From the NCBI GenBank assembly GCA_023265135.1, contig JAHFUM010000001.1, positions 48,406-90,573 of the forward strand: a stretch of DNA of 42,168 bases. The letters run 5' to 3'. The DNA is from Nitrosarchaeum sp. Lineage in GTDB: Archaea; Thermoproteota; Nitrososphaeria; Nitrososphaerales; Nitrosopumilaceae. A program made the translations under genes and the position numbers. The notes below the pieces were generated by a model. The model saw only the letters and a list, made by a program, of their open reading frames with translations, was not told the DNA's origin and made no database searches. The stretch's first letter is position 1. Each line of letters starts with the position of its first letter. Below, in pieces: positions 41,544 to 42,168 of the stretch.

Positions 41544-41548
41544 ATTCA
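41434..41548 (+). repeat. PEFG 3'-end repeat, copy C
   Basis: The 115 bp are identical to 36105-36219 in copy B and include the end of the gene and five bases past the stop. Confidence 0.95.
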
Positions 41549-41572
41549 CAACTTTTTTCATTTTTTCATTTT
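41546..41572 (+). terminator. T-rich terminator of PEFG gene C
   Basis: Three T-runs (CTTTTTTCATTTTTTCATTTT) follow the stop codon with no hairpin. Confidence 0.5.
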
Positions 41573-41614
41573 AAGATAGTAAAGGAAATATAGAATCATA
41601 CGATAGTGAATTTT

Positions 41615-42168
41615 GTGCAAATTAGAATTGTTTCTGGAGTTTTAATTTTGTTAATTGTTTTTACTTTACCAGCTTTTGCAGAATCTTTGATTTCTGTCAA
41701 AACAGATGCGAATTCCTACAAAGAAGGAGAAACAATTGTAATTTCAGGTAAAGTGAGTACGGTCATAGTAGGCACCCCAGTAACGACACAAATTTTTAGC
41801 CAAGGTAATTTAATACATATTGCACAGATCACTGTAGCAGAAGACGGTAGTTATTCACATACAGTAATTGCAGAAGGTCCATTATGGTCTAAAGCAGGAG
41901 AATATATCATTAAAGCATCATTTGGAGAAGGAAACATTGCAGAAACTCAATTTAATTTTTCACCAAAAACAGACATATCTGCAATGAGTACATTTGAAGT
42001 AGATGCAGGTAGCCAAGGTACATTTGATGTGAAATATTCCATTGAAGGCGGAACTGTAAAAAATATGTTGATAGATAAGGATATTTTTGCGTTAAAAGTT
42101 GTAATCGAATCTACAGATGATGGATCTATTTCATTAGAGATTCCGAAAGAAGTGCTTGATGCAAAAAA
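41615..42168 (+). CDS. PEFG-type surface protein, copy D (3' end outside window)
   Basis: An open frame from GTG 41615 (another GTG at 41606) running off the window, 184 codons seen. MQIRIVSGVLILLIVFTLPA is a signal peptide (cleavage after AFA). The Ig-like domain is KTDANSYKEGETIVISGKVS ... GPLWSKAGEYIIKASFG, and the second domain begins DVKYSIEGGTVKNMLIDKD ... DGSISLEIPKEVLDAK, close to copy A. No PEFG tail is visible because the gene is cut. The first 13 bases after the start T (TGCAAATTAGAAT) equal those of copy B. Confidence 0.85.
   Translation, partial: MQIRIVSGVLILLIVFTLPAFAESLISVKTDANSYKEGETIVISGKVSTVIVGTPVTTQIFSQGNLIHIAQITVAEDGSYSHTVIAEGPLWSKAGEYIIKASFGEGNIAETQFNFSPKTDISAMSTFEVDAGSQGTFDVKYSIEGGTVKNMLIDKDIFALKVVIESTDDGSISLEIPKEVLDAK

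Overview
The window is about one-third GC and carries a gene set typical of an ammonia-oxidising archaeon of the Nitrososphaerota (Thaumarchaeota), most likely Nitrosopumilales. Evidence: archaeal/eukaryal-type ribosomal proteins (L32e, L19e, L30e, P0-type L10, alanine-rich L12), RNA polymerase with an unsplit RpoA and an unsplit RpoB, prefoldin alpha, an LSm protein, D-aminoacyl-tRNA deacylase of the DTD2 type, a tRNA with short archaeal introns, many TTG/GTG starts preceded by TATA boxes at leaderless spacing, and several secreted proteins ending in the PEFG-CTERM sorting signal known from this lineage. The assignment rests on gene content only.

Layout. 1-2307 (minus): FtsY, cut by the window edge inside an 18-bp tandem repeat, prefoldin alpha, and superoxide dismutase. 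2385-5934: a membrane-anchored subtilase facing an ATP-dependent PEP carboxykinase. 6177-13010: information-processing genes (L32e-L19e; SecE-Spt5-L11; L1-L10; L12 apart and inverted) with small repair, proofreading and regulatory genes on the other strand (MGMT, DTD2, Lrp, a TRIC/UPF0126 membrane protein). 13088-18644: alaS and leuS, 1 bp apart. 18649-21757: small unknowns, a nitroreductase pseudogene with at least five frameshifts and one nonsense codon, a geranylgeranyl-reductase-like flavoprotein, and a YkgJ-type cysteine-cluster protein. 21803-21910: a tRNA-Gln(CTG) that appears to carry two introns. 21923-34303 (minus): the archaeal rpoH-rpoB-rpoA ... L30e-nusA-S12-S7 cluster, with an LSm gene and two secreted-protein genes between rpoA and L30e.

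34468-42168 is the most unusual part. Four paralogous secreted proteins, at least three with PEFG-CTERM tails, lie in the same direction. The 3' ends of the three complete genes are identical in DNA over 107-115 bp. Between the second and third lies a 4.4-kb segment bounded by exact 39-bp inverted repeats. It carries a receiver-only response regulator, a 46-residue Cys-rich protein, a Fic protein, a ribbon-helix-helix (RHH) protein, a transposase with an altered catalytic residue, and two small membrane proteins; the second membrane protein is preceded by a remnant of a transposase 3' end. This looks like an inserted or rearranged accessory island inside a cell-surface gene array.

Working together: most of the window is growth machinery (ribosome, polymerase, aminoacylation, protein targeting), with gluconeogenesis (PEPCK), oxidative defence (SOD) and archaeal lipid-type reduction (GGR-like). 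The surface array probably supplies exported Ig-like proteins anchored or processed by an archaeosortase that is not encoded here.
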